From Fibrobacterota bacterium (GTDB lineage: Bacteria; Fibrobacterota; Fibrobacteria; UBA11236), in NCBI GenBank assembly GCA_947482115.1, contig CANKII010000002.1, positions 1-64,000 on the forward strand: DNA of 64,000 nucleotides, given 5' to 3'. The stretch's first letter is position 1; every line of letters begins with the position of its first letter. Shown one piece after another: positions 36,033 through 44,899 of the stretch. The notes beneath the pieces are model-generated. The model searched no databases. It was not told where the DNA came from and saw only the letters and a list, made by a program, of their open reading frames with translations. The translations under genes and the position numbers were made by a program.

Positions 36033-36915
36033 GACGCCTCTTGAAACGGCCCTGGGCGAGAATGAACCACAACGTCAGCATCAACATGGGCAGGGATGTG
36101 AAAGCCATGGCCGCAGCCGATCCGAAATTTCCCAAAGTGAACGCGGTGAGATAGGAATAGGAAACCAAAAGCAGGCCTGCATCCAGGGTTCCACCGGAAC
36201 CTCCGAGCAGAACATAGGCTCCTTCAAACAAGGCGAACGCATCGAGGAAAAGGAAGGCGGCGATGAAGACCGTGACGGGACGCAGTAAAGGCAATGTCAC
36301 ATGACGAAACAATTGCCACGCAGAGGCTCCTTCGGATCGTGCCGAGTCATAATACGATCCGGGAATGCCCTCGAGTCCGGAAAGAAAAATCAAGGTGATG
36401 AAACCCGTCCAACGCCACACGGCCAGAAGGGCGAGGCTGAATTTAATGAAGCGCGGGTCGCGAATCCAGTCCACATTGGGAAGTCCGAATGGAATGAGAA
36501 ATGTTTTGTTGAGCAGGCCGTGAGGTCCGTTGAATACCATGAGATAAAGAATCGCCAGCACGAGAGGCGGCGTCAGGCCGGGCAGTAAAAGACAGAATTG
36601 CATGGGACTGCGAAAACGGGGATGAACCCGGCGTAGCAAGTGCGCCAACAATAACGCGAAAGGAAGTACGAGCAACACGACGAGTCCGCAATACACGAAT
36701 GTGTTTCGCATTGCGTGCCAGAAGCGTTGATCATGAAGAAGATCCTGGTAATGCAAAGAACCCACAAAAGAGGTTTCCCCGAAGAGGTCATCGCTTTCGA
36801 GGCTTAAACCAAATCCGCCAGCAAGGGGAACGAGCCAGAAAATGAAAAGCGCCGTGAAGAACGGCGCCAAAAGAAAAACGGGAAGCGGACGGATTTTACG
36901 AAGCGGACGGGGCAT
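36016..36915 (-). CDS. Sugar ABC transporter permease (MalF-type)
   Basis: A 299-residue protein with six transmembrane helices. It shows LAPFFTALFIFWLVPLAGGFGLSL at the N-terminus and the EAA coupling loop YYDSARSEGASAWQLFRHVTLPLLRPVTVFIAAF. It partners the MalG-type permease. The gene follows the binding-protein gene after 12 bases. The short N-terminus without the extra periplasmic domain of Escherichia coli MalF is typical of most sugar importers of this type. Confidence 0.93.
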   Translation of the reverse strand: MPRPLRKIRPLPVFLLAPFFTALFIFWLVPLAGGFGLSLESDDLFGETSFVGSLHYQDLLHDQRFWHAMRNTFVYCGLVVLLVLPFALLLAHLLRRVHPRFRSPMQFCLLLPGLTPPLVLAILYLMVFNGPHGLLNKTFLIPFGLPNVDWIRDPRFIKFSLALLAVWRWTGFITLIFLSGLEGIPGSYYDSARSEGASAWQLFRHVTLPLLRPVTVFIAAFLFLDAFALFEGAYVLLGGSGGTLDAGLLLVSYSYLTAFTLGNFGSAAAMAFTSLPMLMLTLWFILAQGRFKRRHVAIS

Positions 36916-36927
36916 GAAACTCCCCGT

Positions 36928-38226
36928 TCAGGGCTTGGAATCCGGTTTCTTTCCGGAGGTCATGTTCTTGATTTGTTGTTGAATTCCGCTCATGGCCTGT
37001 TCCACCGTGGTGCCGCTGCCGCCGCGTACGACATCGTTGAAATACTGCTCCCGGAGAAAGTTGACGACCATGGCGTGCAACGGAGACTGGGTGGTGAACG
37101 GCATTCCTGGCGCTCCGTCGGTGAGCAATTGCGCGAGGTTCTGATTCCCAAAGTAAGGTTCGGGACGTGCAAAACGCATGTCGGTCCATGCCGGACGATA
37201 GCAGGGGAAGCTGTTGCCCTGCAAATAGCGTTGCACGTTGGCATCCACGTCTGTCATGACCCAATCGATAAATTTCCAGCAGCGATCGACTTGTTGGCTT
37301 TTTTTGAAGATGACCAGACCTTGACCCGAGAAGCTGGAGGTATTTCTGCGACCACGGGAAAGGGAATCCGTCCACACCGGTAGCGGCATAGCGCGCCATT
37401 TCCCCTTGTGCGAGGGGTCCATGTTCTGGATGATGTCCAAACCGTACCAATCCGCCCCGATAATGCTGAGGATGCCGTTGCTGGCGACGGAATTCGCAAA
37501 GAAATCCGGGCTGAAAATACCTCCTTGTCCGGGAAGCATTCCGATGTCATTCTTCGACCAGTTCACGATGCGCTGCCAAGTTTGCGCCACGATGGCGGAA
37601 TCCGGGAAAAGTTTTCCGTCTGAACCGAAAAAATCATACCCGCGCTGGCGCAGGAGGATATCGAGGTAGGACCAATCCAGAACGATCATGCGCCGACTGT
37701 CGGTTTTGATCCTTTTGGACACGGCTTCGAATTTATCCCAGGTATTGATGTCGTTGGGTGAAATACCCAAGTCCTGAAAAACGTCGGCGCGGTACCACAA
37801 AACCACTTCGCTAAGGCTTTGTGGGATTCCATAAGTCCGGCCTTTCCAGGTGAACAATCCCTTGCGTTGTGGCAGTAAACCGGTGGATAGATGGCTGGCG
37901 GCCAATCGGTCGGTCAAATCCACAAAGGGAACATTGCCTTTGAGGTACAGGCTGAAGAAAATTTCATCGAATTGCACGATGTCCGGGGTGTTGATGCCGC
38001 TTTTGACAGCGATGGACAGCTTGTCCGGCATTTCGGTGAAGCCATAGGACTTGATTTCGGCTTGAAAGTCCTTGTCCACCTTTTGCCGGTAGACCTCGAT
38101 CATGTTCTGGTAATATTTCTGGTCCGCATCCGAACTGACCCAGATCTGTACGGGAGCGGCGGCTTGAACGAGACTGGCTGAGGCAGTCATTAAAACAGTT
38201 GCGAGAAAAAGGCTTTTTAGGTTCAT
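36928..38226 (-). CDS. Extracellular solute-binding protein of the sugar ABC transporter
   Basis: A 432-residue protein. The start at 38226 opens a signal peptide (MNLKSLFLATVLMTASASLVQA). The body is a family-1 (MalE/UgpB-type) binding protein: VQIWVSSDADQKYYQNMIEVYRQ, TPDIVQFDEIFFSLY, TYGIPQSLSEVVLWYRADVF, GQGLVIFKKSQQVDRCWKFIDWVM and a late MVVNFLREQYFNDVVRGG. It delivers a saccharide or polyol to the permeases; the ligand is not predictable by eye. It is the first gene of its operon and is divergent from a sugar dehydrogenase. Confidence 0.92.
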   Translation of the reverse strand: MNLKSLFLATVLMTASASLVQAAAPVQIWVSSDADQKYYQNMIEVYRQKVDKDFQAEIKSYGFTEMPDKLSIAVKSGINTPDIVQFDEIFFSLYLKGNVPFVDLTDRLAASHLSTGLLPQRKGLFTWKGRTYGIPQSLSEVVLWYRADVFQDLGISPNDINTWDKFEAVSKRIKTDSRRMIVLDWSYLDILLRQRGYDFFGSDGKLFPDSAIVAQTWQRIVNWSKNDIGMLPGQGGIFSPDFFANSVASNGILSIIGADWYGLDIIQNMDPSHKGKWRAMPLPVWTDSLSRGRRNTSSFSGQGLVIFKKSQQVDRCWKFIDWVMTDVDANVQRYLQGNSFPCYRPAWTDMRFARPEPYFGNQNLAQLLTDGAPGMPFTTQSPLHAMVVNFLREQYFNDVVRGGSGTTVEQAMSGIQQQIKNMTSGKKPDSKP

Positions 38227-38256
38227 AGTGGCGATAATATAAACGATTTTAAGGTT

Positions 38257-38268
38257 CCACATTTGTGG
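38257..38268. promoter_or_regulatory. Interrupted palindrome CCACATTTGTGG in the divergent control region
   Basis: CCACA and TGTGG arms around TT lie between the ABC operon start at 38226 and the dehydrogenase start at 38350. AT-rich -10-like hexamers flank it on both strands (for example TATATT on the minus strand near 38235). It may be a shared operator; no regulator is encoded nearby. Confidence 0.4.
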
Positions 38269-38349
38269 TATATTTTTTTACCCCTGTCATTATATTACCC
38301 CTTCATTGGGATGATATTCCCAGGGTTGGTTAATAAAAGGAGCTGGATC

Positions 38350-39852
38350 ATGAAATCTTCAACTTGTCTTGCTGTTACACTGGGTTTTGCCGCTTTGTTC
38401 GTGCAGGCCGCGGGTGCAGCCACCTATCCTCCAAATTTTGTCGAGAAAATGATTGATTCCAGTTTGATCAGCCCTGCCGGGATGGACTTCGCTCCAGATG
38501 GCCGGCTTTTCATTGGTCAGCAAAAGGGACAGATTCGGCTCGTCAAAAATGACACGATGCGCACGACCAATGTTTTGAACATTCAGGCCAAAGTGGATTA
38601 TAACACGGAACGTGGACTGATGGGCATCGCCTTGGATCCCAATTTCGCTACGAACGGATACCTCTACATCTACTATACCGCCAAACTTCCCACCAGTCAT
38701 AACCGCTTGAGCCGCTTTACCATCTCTGGGGATGTGGCGGACACTACGGAAACCATTTTGTTTGAACTCCCCACTTTGCCAGTGCGCGACGGGGGTAATT
38801 TTAGTGGCTTTAACGTAGCACCTAATACGACTAATCTTTCCGTTTGGCACATGGGTGGCGGCCTGATCTTCGGGAATGACGGTAAGATTTACATCGCTGT
38901 GGGAGAGCATGAAGTCACCAATACCCAAGCAGCTCAAAGATTGAATGTTCTTTGGGGCAAGGTTTTGCGATTGAACCCGGATGGAAGCATTCCCACGGAC
39001 AATCCCTTTTATACTCGGGATACGGTTGCGGGACAAAACAAGGCCATCTGGGCTTACGGTTTGCGGAATCCATTCACCATGGGTGTACAGCGCACTACTG
39101 GCAAGCTGTTCGTCAACAATGTCGGTGAGGGAACGTGGGAAGACGTGGACACCATGAGCGCCGGGAAGAATTATGGATGGCCCGTGTGCGAAGGCAGCCA
39201 TACCAAAGGTGGAGCCGCAACAAGTTTTTGCCCGACTTCCAACAATTTTGTCATTCCCCTGATCACTTACCGGCATGGTACCACGACTTCCACTGGCAAT
39301 TGTGCCATTGGCGGCGGGTTTACTTATGGCTTTCGCGCCCAAGACACGGGGATGTATTTCTTCGGTGATTTCACGAACGGGACGGCCGCACAGTCGTGGA
39401 TTAAGCGCGTGAATCCTCGTAACGGCGGAGACACTGCCACTTTCGCCACAGGCTTGACGGATCTCACCAATTTGGGGTTCAGTCCCAGTGGAGACTTGTA
39501 TTATACCCAAAGAGGTTATGCCACAGGAACCATTGATACAGGAGCTCCTTATTCAGGCTCTTATACGCGGCGCGGGTTCGGCAAGGTTGTCAAGGTTCAC
39601 TATACCCTGTCAACGGGAATTCGCGCTCCGGCTGCAAGACTTCCGGAGAGGCGTTCAAACGGGTTGATGGTGAATATGGGTGGAAACCGTTCCATCCGGA
39701 TTCCCGAGGGAATGGCGGGCTTTCAACTCTTTGATTTATCGGGACGTAAGGTATGGGAGGCCCGACAATTAAAGAGCGGAGAATCACTGGCTCTGCCTTC
39801 CGTCGTGGGACAGGGCATGTTAAAGTACCGGTGGATTTCAACGACCCGCTGA
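38350..39852 (+). CDS. Secreted PQQ-dependent sugar dehydrogenase (GSDH family), second copy
   Basis: A 500-residue protein. The ATG at 38350 follows AAAAGGAG and begins a signal peptide (MKSSTCLAVTLGFAALFVQAAGA). The propeller motifs are PAGMDFAPDGRLFIGQQKGQIRLV, RGLMGIALDPNFATNGYLYIYY, LIFGNDGKIYIAVGE, WGKVLRLNPDGSIP, AIWAYGLRNPFTMGV and AGKNYGWPVCEG, as in aldose and sorbosone dehydrogenases. The last ~60 residues form a sorting-like tail (FQLFDLSGRKVWEARQL). It is divergent from a sugar ABC transporter, which hints at use of the same or related sugars. It is shorter than the copy at 2192. Confidence 0.87.
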   Translation: MKSSTCLAVTLGFAALFVQAAGAATYPPNFVEKMIDSSLISPAGMDFAPDGRLFIGQQKGQIRLVKNDTMRTTNVLNIQAKVDYNTERGLMGIALDPNFATNGYLYIYYTAKLPTSHNRLSRFTISGDVADTTETILFELPTLPVRDGGNFSGFNVAPNTTNLSVWHMGGGLIFGNDGKIYIAVGEHEVTNTQAAQRLNVLWGKVLRLNPDGSIPTDNPFYTRDTVAGQNKAIWAYGLRNPFTMGVQRTTGKLFVNNVGEGTWEDVDTMSAGKNYGWPVCEGSHTKGGAATSFCPTSNNFVIPLITYRHGTTTSTGNCAIGGGFTYGFRAQDTGMYFFGDFTNGTAAQSWIKRVNPRNGGDTATFATGLTDLTNLGFSPSGDLYYTQRGYATGTIDTGAPYSGSYTRRGFGKVVKVHYTLSTGIRAPAARLPERRSNGLMVNMGGNRSIRIPEGMAGFQLFDLSGRKVWEARQLKSGESLALPSVVGQGMLKYRWISTTR

Positions 39853-39883
39853 TTTTCACTCGCCATTTTTCAGGCAAGTTATA

Positions 39884-39916
39884 GGGGACGGCAAACGCCG
39901 TCCCTTTTCATTTTTT
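39884..39916 (+). terminator. Terminator of the second sugar dehydrogenase gene
   Basis: A perfect 8-bp stem GGGACGGC/GCCGTCCC with AAAC loop is followed by TTTTCATTTTTT. The 5' flank TAGGGGACGG resembles the palindromic repeats elsewhere, so it may derive from one. Confidence 0.9.
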
Positions 39917-39962
39917 CCCTGCGCGGCAACGCCTGGTGAAACTTAACTTTCACTAAAACCAT

Positions 39963-42900
39963 ATGTATCTCTCAAAACTTCGCATACTCGGCTTCAAATC
40001 CTTCGCCAATCGCGTTGAGGTCAATTTTCCCGGAGAAGGGATCACCTCGGTGGTGGGACCCAACGGTTGCGGCAAGTCCAACATCATCGACGCCATTCGT
40101 TGGGTGCTGGGCGAACAGCGCGCACGCGCGCTGCGTTCGAGCAAAATGGAGGATGTGATTTTTTCCGGCACGGCGGATCGTCCCGCCATGGGCATGGCCG
40201 AAGTCAGTCTTCTGATCAATAACGACAGCGGAGTTCTCCCGTCAGATTATACGCAGGTGATGATCACACGCCGCACCTACCGCAACGGCGAAAGCGAATA
40301 CTTGATCAACAACCAGCCCTGCCGCCTCAAGGACATTCACAACCTCTTCTACGACACCGGCATGGGCGCGGCCTCCTACAGTCTCATCGAAGCGAAGATG
40401 ATCGACAGCATTCTTTCGGACAAGGCCGAGGAACGGCGCGTGATGTTCGAGGAAGCTGCGGGCATTTCCAAATACAAGCAGCAGCGCAAGGAAACGTTGC
40501 GTCAACTGGATCGGACCGCGCAGGATTTGACACGGGTGGAGGACAGTCTCCGCCATGTGCAGCAGAATGTCAACATGTTCGAACGTCAGGCCAAGAAGGC
40601 CGAGAAGTGGCGTGAGATTCATTCCGCCCATCGTTCGCTGGAATTGAGTTACCAGTATGACTCCTATGTTCAATTTGCGGAAGAGCTGGAGTTGCTGCAA
40701 TTGGCGAAGGCCAAGGATGAAAATCAGCAGGCTTTGTTGGATGCCCGTCGCGCCACAGAGGAAGCTTCCTTAGAAGAGGAAAAGCTGGGGTTGGTGGATG
40801 AAGAACGTCAGTTGATGGCATTGAGCCAGAAGGCTGCTGGAACACAGGCCGAGTCCATTCGGCTTGAGACGGAAGCCCTGCGCAACAAGGATCGCGTGGA
40901 GCATCTGGAAGAATCGTTGCAACGTTTGCAAACTGAGGCGGCAGAGTCGCGAACGCGGTTGGTGGACATGGAACGTCAACGTGTGGAGGCATTGCAAGAG
41001 GCCGAAAAGCTGGAGAGTTTTCTAGGCGGAGCGTCTGACAAGTCATTGGAAGCCCGCACGAGAGTGGATGCCGCTTCCGCGCGGGTCCGGGAAGCCCGCC
41101 TTGAAGTGGACGCCTTGAATGAAGAACGCATGAACGCCTTGCAGGAAATGTCGGGATTGAAACAGCGTTTAAGCGCGGTGGAAGCTGAACTTCAGCATTT
41201 GCAGGACAATGAGGAAGAATGGAGCGGCGAGCGCGAGTCGCGCGAGGAACGTTTGCAGGAAACACGGCGTGAACGCGAAACGGTGGCGCTCTCCCTGGTC
41301 GAAGCGGAGAATGAAACGCAGGCCGCAACTCTCAGTTTGGAATTGGCTGTGAGAGCGGCGGACGAAGCCGGTCGTGCGCTCGAACGCGAACAATTGCGCG
41401 AGCAGGAACTGCAGCGCAACAAGGTGGCTCTGGACACGCAGAGGACTTTGCTTCTGGGGCTTGAGGCCGGTGGCGAAGGCATGGATGCCGGGGTGAAATA
41501 TTTGCTGAGTGAAGCGAAGGATCGACTGCAATCCCTGTTGATCGACGTGCTTCAGGTTCCTGCGGAATTTCTGGTATCGGTGGAGCGTGCCTTGGGAAAA
41601 TCCCTGCAAGTGGTGCTGGTCCACGATAAACAGCGCGGTGTGGAATTGCTGAATGCCTTGAAGCAGACAAAAAAGGGTGATGCGGTTTTTGGTTTTCCCG
41701 TTGATGGTAGGGGCGACTCGCAAGTCGCCCCTACCATCAACGGGCGGGAACGTCCGAATCTTTCGGGACAATCCGGTTTTCGCGGCTGGTTGATCGATCA
41801 AATCAAATACCCCGCCGAGTGGAAGGGAATTCTGGAATGGTCTCTGGGTCATCACGCTTTGGTGGATTCCTTGGACAGTGCGTTCGCTTTGGCTCCCGCT
41901 TTGGGTGAGAAGGATATCTGGCTTTGGACGCCGGATGGATCGGCGTTGCATTCTGGCGGCATTTTATACGGCGGTTCCCCGGTGTCGGATCAAACCGGAT
42001 TGCTTCAGCGCAAAGCCCAGCTTGCCGATGTTCAGGTGCGTTTGGGGGGGCTTGAAAAGGAATTACAATCCGCCGCAACCCAAATCAAATCGCTGGAAGA
42101 ACAGAAGACGGGATTGCTTCGCGAGATCGAATCCCAGCGCACACGCGGTCGTGATGCGGAGCGGAAGGTGCATGAATTGCGGGCGCGAACGCAGCTCACG
42201 GAGAGTCAGGCGGAGACTCTGGACAGGGAAGTGGTTCAATACCGTCTCAAGCTGGAATCCACCGGCGGCCGCAAATCGGATTTGCTGCGTGAAATCGAAA
42301 CGCTGCGATCCACATGGAATCAGGCCGAAGAGGAACGCCGCACTTTGGAAAACCGGTTTCAGGCCATGCAGGAAAAACTCCAGTCGCAAAACCTGGAGCT
42401 GGTCGAACTGGAAAACGCCTGGCGTCAACTGGAGCAGGAACGGACCGAGTCCGAAGCGCGTGTGCAAACTGCGAAAGCCAAGGCGGAATATTTGCAGCGT
42501 GGAGAGTCCGAAGTCCAGGCTGCGCTGGAAAAATCCGGACTTCAGCGCGAAGACTGGGAATCGCAAATCAAACTTCTCCGCGAAAAAAATCTTTCATTGG
42601 CCGGAGAAATCGATTTGGTCCATGTCCGCCTCTCGGGCGACGAAAAAGAACGCGATGCGGTGAAGTCGGCGTATGATGCCAAGTCGGGACACCTCGAGGA
42701 GCGCAGGATTACACTGCGCCGTTTGCAGGACGAGTTGCGCGGGCTTACCGAGGAGGTGCATCGCCGTTCCCTGAAGATGGAACAACTGCGATCCACCGCC
42801 CTGTCCATTCAACAGCGCATGTTCGAAAGACATGAAGTGGATTTCAATGTCTCCGAAGTCGTTTTCGATCGGGTCGAATACGATTCCGAAACCGCACCGG

Positions 42901-43550
42901 ATCAAATCGCGGAGTTGCACGAGAAATTGAAGTCCCTCGGCAACATCAATGCGGGCGCCTTGGAGGATTACGAGGCCGAAAAGGCGCGTCTCGATGAAGT
43001 GCGCAGGCAATTCGACGATCTTGAAAAGGCGCGGAAGGGATTGGATCAGGCCATCAAGAAACTCGACAAGGCCGCGCGCGAGCAGTTTCAAGCGACCTTC
43101 GCCACCGTGCAAAAGAATTTTCAGGAGGTGTTCTCCTCGTTGTTTGAAGGCGGTGAGGCCCAACTCTCCCTTGAAGAGGGCATTGATCCGCTGGATTCCA
43201 AAATCGAAATCAACGCCCGCCCCACCGGCAAAAAGATGCGCGGTGTTTCATTGCTCTCGGGCGGTGAACGCGCCTTGACCGCCATTTCACTTTTGTTTGC
43301 GTTGTATCTCGTGCGTCCTTCGCCCTATTGCATCATGGACGAAGTGGACGGCCCCTTGGACGACGCCAATATCGGCCGCTTCGTCAATCTGCTGCGCCGT
43401 TTCAGCCATCAGACACAGTTTATCGTGGTGACGCATAACAAACGCACCATGGCCGCTTCCGACATGCTTTACGGAGTAACGCAGGAAGTGAAGGGTGTGT
43501 CGAAACTTGTGGCCGTGCAACTGGACGAGGCCGCACGCATTGCAGCCTGA
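39963..43550 (+). CDS. smc: Chromosome segregation ATPase SMC
   Basis: A 1195-residue protein, the usual SMC length. The N-terminal Walker A is VGPNGCGKSN (residues ~31-40), with LGEQRARALRSSKMEDVIFSGT close by. Long coiled coils surround the hinge (~510-680: AEFLVSVERALGKSLQVVLV to GGILYGGSPV). The C-terminal signature is LLSGGERALTAISLLFA and Walker B is YCIMDEVDGPLDDANIGRF. SMC with ScpAB organises and segregates the chromosome; scpA and scpB are not in this window. Oddly, the hinge contains 16 codons derived from a perfect palindromic repeat at 41697-41744, which keeps the reading frame. The Walker B motif has DGP where most SMCs have DAP. Confidence 0.97.
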   Translation: MYLSKLRILGFKSFANRVEVNFPGEGITSVVGPNGCGKSNIIDAIRWVLGEQRARALRSSKMEDVIFSGTADRPAMGMAEVSLLINNDSGVLPSDYTQVMITRRTYRNGESEYLINNQPCRLKDIHNLFYDTGMGAASYSLIEAKMIDSILSDKAEERRVMFEEAAGISKYKQQRKETLRQLDRTAQDLTRVEDSLRHVQQNVNMFERQAKKAEKWREIHSAHRSLELSYQYDSYVQFAEELELLQLAKAKDENQQALLDARRATEEASLEEEKLGLVDEERQLMALSQKAAGTQAESIRLETEALRNKDRVEHLEESLQRLQTEAAESRTRLVDMERQRVEALQEAEKLESFLGGASDKSLEARTRVDAASARVREARLEVDALNEERMNALQEMSGLKQRLSAVEAELQHLQDNEEEWSGERESREERLQETRRERETVALSLVEAENETQAATLSLELAVRAADEAGRALEREQLREQELQRNKVALDTQRTLLLGLEAGGEGMDAGVKYLLSEAKDRLQSLLIDVLQVPAEFLVSVERALGKSLQVVLVHDKQRGVELLNALKQTKKGDAVFGFPVDGRGDSQVAPTINGRERPNLSGQSGFRGWLIDQIKYPAEWKGILEWSLGHHALVDSLDSAFALAPALGEKDIWLWTPDGSALHSGGILYGGSPVSDQTGLLQRKAQLADVQVRLGGLEKELQSAATQIKSLEEQKTGLLREIESQRTRGRDAERKVHELRARTQLTESQAETLDREVVQYRLKLESTGGRKSDLLREIETLRSTWNQAEEERRTLENRFQAMQEKLQSQNLELVELENAWRQLEQERTESEARVQTAKAKAEYLQRGESEVQAALEKSGLQREDWESQIKLLREKNLSLAGEIDLVHVRLSGDEKERDAVKSAYDAKSGHLEERRITLRRLQDELRGLTEEVHRRSLKMEQLRSTALSIQQRMFERHEVDFNVSEVVFDRVEYDSETAPDQIAELHEKLKSLGNINAGALEDYEAEKARLDEVRRQFDDLEKARKGLDQAIKKLDKAAREQFQATFATVQKNFQEVFSSLFEGGEAQLSLEEGIDPLDSKIEINARPTGKKMRGVSLLSGGERALTAISLLFALYLVRPSPYCIMDEVDGPLDDANIGRFVNLLRRFSHQTQFIVVTHNKRTMAASDMLYGVTQEVKGVSKLVAVQLDEAARIAA
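41697..41744. repeat. Perfect palindromic repeat inside the SMC hinge
   Basis: A 48-base perfect inverted repeat. Each arm is 22 bp (starting CCCGTTGATGGTAGGGGCGA on the left) and the loop is CGCA. The length is 16 codons, so the frame is intact; it encodes roughly PVDGRGDSQVAPTINGRE. The core GTAGGGGCG is shared with the copies at 12217, 13660 and 18461. Confidence 0.95.
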
Positions 43551-43579
43551 TGGCCGCATGATGGTCGTATGACAGCGCC

Positions 43580-44899
43580 ATGATCTCCGCGTTGTACCAC
43601 CGCCTCCTTCGGGCTCACCCCGGTGAGCTGGGCCATAACATCGGCTTTCAGGAAGAGGCGCGGGCGGAGCGGCTTTCCAATTTCATCCGCATCATTTACG
43701 TCCTGACATGGATGGTTTTTACCGGTTTGCATGCCCATGAAAACGTGCATTGGGCGAACATCACCAATCTGGGATGGGGTGCAGTGTGGTTTGTCTGGGC
43801 ATTCGGTGTTCAGATGTGGTTGCGTCGAAATCCCTACCGGCCACATTACAAGTTCGTCACCACGGCCGCAGACATCTTCATCGTCAGCGCCATGCTATGG
43901 ACCTATCAATTCGTCAGTCCCTCATTCGCATTCAAGACGCCGACTTTTCTCAACTACTTCTGTTGCATGGGTCTCGTGTCGCTCCGGTTTAACCGCCGAC
44001 TCGCAGTGTTTGGAGGTTTGTTGACTTTGATCCTGTACTTGGTTGTCGTGGTTTACATCGAGACGCTGTACTCCGTTCCTCACGGCACGAACGTCGACCA
44101 TATCAATACCGCCAAAATCAACCTGCATTACATCGGGTTTCAGTTCGCCTATTTGTCCATGTTTGGTTTCCTCACCTACGTGGCCGCTGTGAATGTGGGA
44201 CGCTTGGTGGAGCTACGGGCCGGAGAAAGTGAAATCGCCGTTCAAGCCCGGGAGCATTCCAAGATGGCAAAGGGTGTTGCACATGAGATCAAAAATCCGC
44301 TTGAAGGGATTTACGGAGCGGCGCAACTGTTGCGGGACGAGGGCAAAGGGAATTCCCGTTTCATCGAAATGATTCTCAAAGATGCCCTGCGCCTGAATGA
44401 GACCGTGCAACAGTTTCTGAGTTTTTCACGGCCACCTCCCGTTAAAAACCGGGCTTTTAATTTGGTGGAGATGGTGGAAAATTTTTGCCTGGAACAAACG
44501 GATTTGAAGCCGGATAGCCCCGTGAATTTTTCCTCCGGCTCACCGGTGTTTCCTGTGGTGTCAGACTCCGAGGCCATCCGTCAGATTTTACTCAACCTTG
44601 TTCAGAATGCCCGGCGTTTTCAAATTGCCGGGAAACCGGTGCGCATCTCTTTTGAAGCTCATGGTGAGGCTGCTGAAGTGAGAGTGGAGGATGACGGTGC
44701 GGGTGTTTCCGAAGATAAACGGCACCGGTTATTCGAACCGTTCTTTACGACTTCGACCAAGGGCACGGGTTTGGGGCTGGCCATATCGAGAAAGATCGCA
44801 CGCGAACTGGGCGGGGAACTGTATCACGAGGCGCTGCAACCGGGCTCGAGATTTGTGTTGGTGGTGAAAACCAGCGCCGCACAGGAAGCTTCAGTATGA
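43580..44899 (+). CDS. Sensor histidine kinase (NtrB-like), membrane-bound
   Basis: A 439-residue protein. Its N-terminal half has about six hydrophobic helices (LTWMVFTGLHA, AVWFVWAFGVQMWL, FVTTAADIFIVSAMLWTYQF, LAVFGGLLTLILYLVVVVYIE, GFQFAYLSMFGFLTYVAAV). The HisKA phosphorylation site is in MAKGVAHEIKNPLEGIYGAAQLL, and the HATPase domain carries QILLNLVQNARR, VEDDGAGVSEDKRHRLFEPFFTT and GTGLGLAISRKIA. No PAS domain is seen, so the membrane helices may sense the signal. The stop overlaps the response-regulator start by 4 bases, marking them as a cognate pair. Confidence 0.94.
   Translation: MISALYHRLLRAHPGELGHNIGFQEEARAERLSNFIRIIYVLTWMVFTGLHAHENVHWANITNLGWGAVWFVWAFGVQMWLRRNPYRPHYKFVTTAADIFIVSAMLWTYQFVSPSFAFKTPTFLNYFCCMGLVSLRFNRRLAVFGGLLTLILYLVVVVYIETLYSVPHGTNVDHINTAKINLHYIGFQFAYLSMFGFLTYVAAVNVGRLVELRAGESEIAVQAREHSKMAKGVAHEIKNPLEGIYGAAQLLRDEGKGNSRFIEMILKDALRLNETVQQFLSFSRPPPVKNRAFNLVEMVENFCLEQTDLKPDSPVNFSSGSPVFPVVSDSEAIRQILLNLVQNARRFQIAGKPVRISFEAHGEAAEVRVEDDGAGVSEDKRHRLFEPFFTTSTKGTGLGLAISRKIARELGGELYHEALQPGSRFVLVVKTSAAQEASV

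Noticed and set aside
38359-39510. A 383-codon minus-strand open frame opposite the second dehydrogenase
   Set aside because: The plus-strand gene has a signal peptide, a ribosome-binding site and propeller motifs; the antisense product has none.
34087-39852. A complete glucose-oxidation pathway tied to the transporter
   Set aside because: Only the dehydrogenase and transporter are present; no gluconate or PQQ-synthesis genes are visible to support a pathway.
40570-41951. Long minus-strand open frames opposite smc
   Set aside because: They are shadows of the highly charged SMC coiled coils in a codon-biased gene; products are Arg/Pro/Gln-rich noise.
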